Shown one piece after another: positions 59,015 to 64,000 of a stretch of DNA of 64,000 nt (position 1 is the first letter of the stretch; every line of letters starts with the position of its first letter). The translations under genes were made by a program, and so were the position numbers. The stretch spans positions 186,001 to 250,000 of the forward strand of contig JALBYC010000013.1 in assembly GCA_023212645.1 (NCBI GenBank), read 5' to 3'. The notes below the pieces were generated by a model. The model saw nothing but the letters and a program-made list of their open reading frames with translations. It ran no database searches and was not told the DNA's origin. The stretch comes from Farysia itapuensis. Its lineage: Eukaryota > Basidiomycota > Ustilaginomycetes > Ustilaginales > Ustilaginaceae.

Positions 59015-62000
59015 ATGTCGGACCAGGCACAGGCAATCCGTGCCTACATTGTCGGGTCTTTTCAGACCCTTCCTCCATCAATAGTGGATGACATTGCCAC
59101 GGGAAAGGTGTCTTTGCTTGGCACTGTGCGCTTGTTGGGAGAGTACCTTACATCAGACGATGAGCAGACACGGACAAGAGCGGTCAAGCTGCTATCTGAC
59201 ATTACGTGTCACTTTCTTCAAGATGGCAAGCCCACAACAGACTCTCCACTGTCCAGCATTTTCACTGTACAGGCAGTGCGCACGCTGACATCGTTCTTCG
59301 CCGACAAGATTGCCGACGGAGTCCTCATCTCTGAAAACTTCAGTCGGTCAGAAAAAGCCCCCGAGGTAGTCGCAGACACAGCACCCCGCGCTAGAAAAGC
59401 ACAGGCTGAGCAGAAGATGCTGCAGGGAAGTGCGATGCTTGTCAGCTCTCTCGACGCCCTCATCGTCCTTAGCGCTTGTCGTGCCAACTCAGAAAGCCAG
59501 GTCAAAGGATTCGGCCAGGAACAGGCGCACGCAGTGACAGAGGCACTCTTCGGCCATGTTAAAGTCAACGACTATCCACAGAGCTTGCGCTACATTATTT
59601 ACAGGCTGCTCGACAGTCTTGTTGCTCATCACAGAAACTCCCTCAAAGCATACTCGCCGAAGACTGGGGACGATGACGCTGTCATGACCGAAGCAGGCGC
59701 CGAAGGCTGCGAGGGAAAACCTTTCTTGCAAGGCTACATCAAGATGGTCTCGGGCGAAAAGGACCCGCGGAACTTGATGGTTCTGTTCGGAGTTGACAAA
59801 GTGCTTTTGACGGAATGGGACATGGATCGCCAGACGACAGAGAAGTTCTTCGACATTACCTTTTGCTATTTCCCCATTACCTTTCGTCCGCCACCAGATG
59901 ATCCATATGGAATCACTTCAGATGATCTCAAGATTGCACTTCGCGCCGCCATCTGTGCTTCGCCCGCAATGGCTCCACTCGGATACCCGCTCTTGCTCGA
60001 GAAGCTCAGCGCAGCAGGTGGACCCGCTAAATTGGACACTCTCCGCACCCTTATTACAGCCATGCCCGTGTATGGCCGAGCAGCAGCACTTGCCAACGCC
60101 AATAAGCTCTGGGAGGCATTGAAGATCGAAATCTTCCATGCTACAGATGACGAAACCGGCGATTTGGCTGCAGACACACTGACGGCACTCTTGCATTGTC
60201 TGTATGAAGACGTCGACCCACCAGAAGGCATTGCGCCGAAAATCGTTCACGACTGCCTCGTCGAGCTTGAGGAGCCCGGTAAATCACTTGCCAAGGCTGC
60301 CATCAAGGTTCTTGCGTGTCTGGTCAAGGCCACGTCCAGTACATGCTACTTAGCCGTCTATGGCTTTATGGACCAGATGATCAAAATGTTTTCTGATCCG
60401 GAAGATCTTGCTCAGCGTACGCCCATCTTGGCCGGGATTGGCGAGCTGCTCGAAGCAGTTGCTAAGGTGTATCGTCACGGCGAACAGCTTCGAATGCCAA
60501 CCGAATCCAAAGCGTCGACCTTGAAAACGACATTACTGGGTACAAAGGACGTCGGTTCTGGCCAATACCTTCCGACAAGCGCCAGTCAGCGCACGTATAC
60601 AGGGGACAATAGGCCCTTGGACCCCTTCCTGTCAGATCTACTATCATGTCTCTCCAACGGGCTTCGGTCGACGTCTTACCGTCGATCCGCTATGCTCGTC
60701 TTCTCGTCTGTAGTCTCCATATCGATTTTGAGTTCGGCGCCCCCGATCGGAGCCAAAGTCTTGTCAGGCTCGAAATCTGAATTGGCAAAGCCATTCTTGG
60801 CGTTCGACGAATTGTCCTTCTTGACGCGCGAAGTTGCGTCTCTCCTCACAACAGCCAGCGGCGACGACGTACGCGAAGAAGCGCTATGCGCAATCGAAAT
60901 TGTCTCCAACGAGCGCACTTCGACGTCCATTGGTGGCATGAACCCGACCTCGAAAGTAATAGAAGAAGTAGTGCTACCAGTCCTGCTTCAAATCTTGCCA
61001 GACCGGCTTTTGCTCGAAGGAAGTGCCGACGGTACGCCTGGTGCACCAGCAGGCGATGCGCAGACAGCATTGCAATCGATGAAAGCCAACATTCGCCGCA
61101 GTTTGGGAGCTCTCTCTCGTCTTTGTGTTGCGCCTCACCTCTTTGATGCTGTCGTTGTCAAGCTCTTCACCAAATTAGAGATGTGCTGTCGGCCAGCATC
61201 ATCGGCAGATGTCGAAATCTCAGATGTCAAGCTACAAACATTGCTGAAGGAGTCAAATATTGGCTATGCAAGAGGACTAGTTTTGACTCTCCAGACCATG
61301 GTCGATCTCAAAAAGCAGCAGGGTCATCGCGACTTGATCAAGTACGCTCAAACCCTGCCCACTCGCTTGGTCAAATTGACGCTAACCAGTCTCGAAGCCG
61401 CTGCAGCAGGCAGCGGAATTGGAGTCGGTGCCGAGCCCACTGTCATCGCGGACTCTGCAGCTTTGTTGGGCACCCTTGTTCGTTTTCTCGATGCAGGTAG
61501 GCAGAAAGAGCTTCTGGCAATACTCAACAAGACTTTTGCACCTGATTGCGTCCCCTTCATCGAGACATCGAGCGCAGGCGAGCCAAACCATTACACGGCA
61601 CCTTTGTTCGATGCTTCATCGCCGTTGTCTAGCGGCAAATTTGCGCCATTCTCCAGCGAGAAAGGATCTGTAAGCCTGGTCTTTCAACGAGCAAGTCTTG
61701 ACAGTGTAGCATTGTTTGCAGCTACAGTAGTGGCGGCCTCTGTCTCGGCCGGTGTGCCCACACTGCCCGCTGCGTCAGCAAATACAAAGGCGTCAGCAGG
61801 TCTCTCTTTCATAACATCTGTGCTCAATTGGACACTTGCACAAGCCAAAACAAGGGACGTCGACAGCAACTCTCTATCTCTTGCGTTGCGTCTCAATAGC
61901 GGCTACTGGATGACCGCCTCAACGGTGAATAAATTCTTGCTAGACACAGATGCGAACTTTGCGTCTCTACTCGACGACTTTTTCACTACGCACGTTTTGG

Positions 62001-62953
62001 TGTCCTCCGCACCATTGGCGTCGAGGAAGGTCGCCCTTCAGGTGTACATGTGGATTCTCCGCGCTTTAGCAGTCAAGTCTTCCAAAATGGCCGAGAAGAT
62101 GCTGGACCGCATCATGACTGAGATTTTTGACGCCGTTGCCAGCCAGACTGCTGCCTCCAAGGAGGATTGGAAGTTTGCTCGGCTTACCGCCAAGTATCTT
62201 GCCTCGATTGTCACCAGCACGGACGACGGGATCACGACAAAGGAAAATGGTTTCACGGTGCGACTCCTCTGGAAGCAGAAGCTTTTCAGCTATGTGCTTC
62301 CGCGACTTCTCGGCTCGTACCAGACCGAGCTCGGTGCGACAGCGCAGGAGCGCGAGGACGAGGTCGATCCACGCGCTATTCATTTGGTCTCACTCGCGTC
62401 ACTCCTGCCGTCGCTGCCGTCGACGATGCTGGTGGAGAACTTGCACCGATTGTGGCCACTGCTCGTTCGCTCCTTGTCACTTCCGGATGCAGGGGCCCGT
62501 ACTGCTGCAGCGAACGCTATCTTGGTCGCGTATGAAGTTGCCAAGAAACTGCCACCTGCAAGTGGGGGTGGAGCAGACGCATCACGCATCGGGCTGGTAG
62601 AGACTCAGCAGTTGCTGCGCGATCATCTGACTGCGATTGTCGATGCTCTTCTTCGGAATATTGACGCAGGTGCTTCTTTTACGCCTGTACAGACGCGCGT
62701 TGCTGCACTGCGCACGCTGACGAGTCTCGCAACTCGACCACCCGTTTCGGAAGAAGACCCCACGCCGGCATCAGCAGCGTCTACCGACGGCGCGGCTACC
62801 GCTCTCGAGTACCATCACATCTACCCATATAGAGCGCGCGTCCTGTCCACACTCGCCTCGTCCGGCAAGGGCATCGATGACCCCACCCGTGAGGTCAGAG
62901 TATTCGCCGTCGACGCGCGTGACGCATGGTTCATCGTCTCCCCTTCCACCTAA
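59015..62953 (+). CDS. MMS19: MMS19/Met18 cytosolic iron-sulfur assembly targeting factor
   Basis: A 1312-residue HEAT-repeat protein. The N-terminal domain is recognisable from GYIKMVSGEKDPRNLMVLF and FDITFCYFPITFRPPPDDPYGIT (about residues 245-310), the hallmark of MMS19. Its C-terminal HEAT region (about 860-1290) ends with PLLVRSLSLPDAGARTAAANAILVAYEVAKKL and REVRVFAVDARDAWF. MMS19 hands Fe-S clusters to DNA polymerases, XPD helicase and other nuclear enzymes as part of the CIA targeting complex, and so affects nucleotide excision repair and transcription. The length is longer than yeast Met18 (1032 aa). The first in-frame ATG is at 59015 (MSDQAQA). No intron is needed. Confidence 0.93.
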   Translation: MSDQAQAIRAYIVGSFQTLPPSIVDDIATGKVSLLGTVRLLGEYLTSDDEQTRTRAVKLLSDITCHFLQDGKPTTDSPLSSIFTVQAVRTLTSFFADKIADGVLISENFSRSEKAPEVVADTAPRARKAQAEQKMLQGSAMLVSSLDALIVLSACRANSESQVKGFGQEQAHAVTEALFGHVKVNDYPQSLRYIIYRLLDSLVAHHRNSLKAYSPKTGDDDAVMTEAGAEGCEGKPFLQGYIKMVSGEKDPRNLMVLFGVDKVLLTEWDMDRQTTEKFFDITFCYFPITFRPPPDDPYGITSDDLKIALRAAICASPAMAPLGYPLLLEKLSAAGGPAKLDTLRTLITAMPVYGRAAALANANKLWEALKIEIFHATDDETGDLAADTLTALLHCLYEDVDPPEGIAPKIVHDCLVELEEPGKSLAKAAIKVLACLVKATSSTCYLAVYGFMDQMIKMFSDPEDLAQRTPILAGIGELLEAVAKVYRHGEQLRMPTESKASTLKTTLLGTKDVGSGQYLPTSASQRTYTGDNRPLDPFLSDLLSCLSNGLRSTSYRRSAMLVFSSVVSISILSSAPPIGAKVLSGSKSELAKPFLAFDELSFLTREVASLLTTASGDDVREEALCAIEIVSNERTSTSIGGMNPTSKVIEEVVLPVLLQILPDRLLLEGSADGTPGAPAGDAQTALQSMKANIRRSLGALSRLCVAPHLFDAVVVKLFTKLEMCCRPASSADVEISDVKLQTLLKESNIGYARGLVLTLQTMVDLKKQQGHRDLIKYAQTLPTRLVKLTLTSLEAAAAGSGIGVGAEPTVIADSAALLGTLVRFLDAGRQKELLAILNKTFAPDCVPFIETSSAGEPNHYTAPLFDASSPLSSGKFAPFSSEKGSVSLVFQRASLDSVALFAATVVAASVSAGVPTLPAASANTKASAGLSFITSVLNWTLAQAKTRDVDSNSLSLALRLNSGYWMTASTVNKFLLDTDANFASLLDDFFTTHVLVSSAPLASRKVALQVYMWILRALAVKSSKMAEKMLDRIMTEIFDAVASQTAASKEDWKFARLTAKYLASIVTSTDDGITTKENGFTVRLLWKQKLFSYVLPRLLGSYQTELGATAQEREDEVDPRAIHLVSLASLLPSLPSTMLVENLHRLWPLLVRSLSLPDAGARTAAANAILVAYEVAKKLPPASGGGADASRIGLVETQQLLRDHLTAIVDALLRNIDAGASFTPVQTRVAALRTLTSLATRPPVSEEDPTPASAASTDGAATALEYHHIYPYRARVLSTLASSGKGIDDPTREVRVFAVDARDAWFIVSPST

Positions 62954-63071
62954 ACTCCCCTTCTTCCCCCTTCTGCGACACTCGATCAAACACACCACAC
63001 GAAAGCATTTCTGTCTCTCACTTATCAATGCATACCAATACGCTACTCCTGAGCTTGATCAGTGTACGTTA

Positions 63072-64000
63072 CTAGTCTGAGAAGTAGTAGTCGTCTCCTG
63101 CTAGCGCGGCTAGTCTAGCAGCCTCGGACGCCGCCAAGAAATTCGGCTCGCCTTCGTCGTCATGATCGTCAGCGACGGCATCTGGTAAGTCCATGTCGTC
63201 GTCTGAAATCAGTCCGAACGGTTTCACACCAGGCCTATCGCCGGCCACTTCATCGTCGAACAGGGCAGGATCGAGCATGGAGTCTTCCTCGTCGTCCTCG
63301 GGCTGGTCTGCATTGACGAGAGTGGACATCCAGACAGACACCTTATCCCGTGCCCGCTCAACGATCGCCAAACCTTCTTTGTACGCAGCAGAGAGCGGCT
63401 TCTTCGGCAAAGCCGGGGCTGCGGGTGGCAGAGGAGGAGCTGGAACGACCTTCGGTGGTTCTGGATGTGCTTTCTTCAGCCGCTTTACAAGCTTGATTTT
63501 CTTGATGCGCGGAGGTTCAGCAGGCCGCAAAGGGGGCGAATTAGGTCTGCTAATGCGAAGAGGTTCAACAGAACGCTGCACAGGCGAATGGGACCTGATG
63601 TTGCGTAGAGGTTCATCAGAACGCTGAGATGCAGTGCTCCGCGGAGCTTCGACAGGGCGCATGGCAATCGAGTGAGGCGTAATGCTGCGTTGACCTTCAC
63701 TTCGGCGTTGTGGAAGCAACTGTGCGAGCATCTGTGATGTATTGCTGCGGAATACTTCAGCACGACGCTGAGGTAGCAGCTGAGGCGTGTTGCTGCGAGC
63801 AGCGTCAGCAGTGCGCTGTGCAAGCAACTGAAGCGTGTCAATTCGTGGGTTTTCAACGACAGGACGTTGTGGAAGCAAATGTGGTGTGTTGCTGCGAGCA
63901 GCTTCAGCAGTGCGTTGTCCGAGCAACTGTAGTGTACTGCTGCGAGCAGATTCAACTGGGCGCTGTGTGAGCAACTGTGGTGTGCTGCTGCGCGGAATTT
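63072..64000 (-). CDS. Protein with 16-residue tandem repeats and acidic C-terminus (5' end missing)
   Basis: The frame is open through the right edge of the window, so the N-terminus is missing; 309 residues are visible. The first visible half is a tandem array of about ten 16-residue units beginning R-S/N-x-T-x-Q-L-L-x-Q-R-x-x-E-x-x (for example RSSTPQLLTQRPVESA, RSSTLQLLGQRTAEAA, RSNTPQLLPQRRAEVF), degenerating toward the C-terminal side (RISRPNSPPLRPAEPP). Then come a basic stretch (RIKKIKLVKRLKKAH), a proline-rich linker (PAPPLPPAAPALPKKP), and an acidic tail with DDDMDLPDAVADDHDDEGE, ending DDYYFSD. I do not recognise the family. The mix of basic and acidic tracts suggests a nuclear or chromatin-related protein, but that is a guess. 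Confidence 0.6.
   Translation of the reverse strand, partial: IPRSSTPQLLTQRPVESARSSTLQLLGQRTAEAARSNTPHLLPQRPVVENPRIDTLQLLAQRTADAARSNTPQLLPQRRAEVFRSNTSQMLAQLLPQRRSEGQRSITPHSIAMRPVEAPRSTASQRSDEPLRNIRSHSPVQRSVEPLRISRPNSPPLRPAEPPRIKKIKLVKRLKKAHPEPPKVVPAPPLPPAAPALPKKPLSAAYKEGLAIVERARDKVSVWMSTLVNADQPEDDEEDSMLDPALFDDEVAGDRPGVKPFGLISDDDMDLPDAVADDHDDEGEPNFLAASEAARLAALAGDDYYFSD

Overview
The window reads as nuclear DNA of a basidiomycete, most likely a smut fungus (Ustilaginales, Ustilago/Sporisorium-type). Genes are long and almost intron-free, intergenic gaps are short, strands alternate, and the families are fungal (pentafunctional AROM, LAG1, TSC13, Thi20, Zn2Cys6 regulators). The species cannot be fixed from the sequence alone.

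Layout. 1-20.8 kb is a housekeeping block: the 3' part of a membrane protein gene, ARO1 (shikimate pathway), the divergent ribosome-assembly pair RRP14/RSA4, the divergent sphingolipid pair LAG1/LCB3, an ACS-family MFS transporter, and a Zn2Cys6 regulator with a polyglutamine tail. 20.8-28.5 kb is an accessory island. Two secreted, diverged alpha/beta-hydrolase-fold paralogues flank about 4.4 kb of poorly coding DNA that holds a small OrsD-like zinc-binding protein, a 30-base C run, a perfect hairpin beside a TATA-like tract, and short repeats. Both paralogues have glycine where the nucleophile serine is expected. 28.8-44.8 kb is ordinary again: a secreted GMC oxidoreductase, a Dcr2-like phosphatase, URB1 (one intron, resolved here from splice signals and phase), the bifunctional thiamine protein THI20, and a second MFS transporter. 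44.8-49.3 kb is a transposon island with a 140-bp foldback (MITE-like) element and a decayed restriction-like-endonuclease LINE. 49.3-64 kb carries a second Zn2Cys6 regulator with an unusually long zinc-cluster loop, a Rkm4-like SET methyltransferase divergent from TSC13, a GH20 hexosaminidase-like enzyme, MMS19, and a 5'-truncated gene whose product is built of about ten 16-residue repeats.

How the genes work together. Three sphingolipid/very-long-chain-fatty-acid genes (LAG1, LCB3, TSC13) lie in one window, two of them sharing a promoter region. Four genes serve 60S ribosome formation or modification (RRP14, RSA4, URB1, RKM4-like); RRP14 and RSA4 share a 259-bp promoter containing a repeated 13-bp motif. 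The least explained parts are the paired pseudo-hydrolase genes with the island between them, and the leader-like repeat shared by the two islands.
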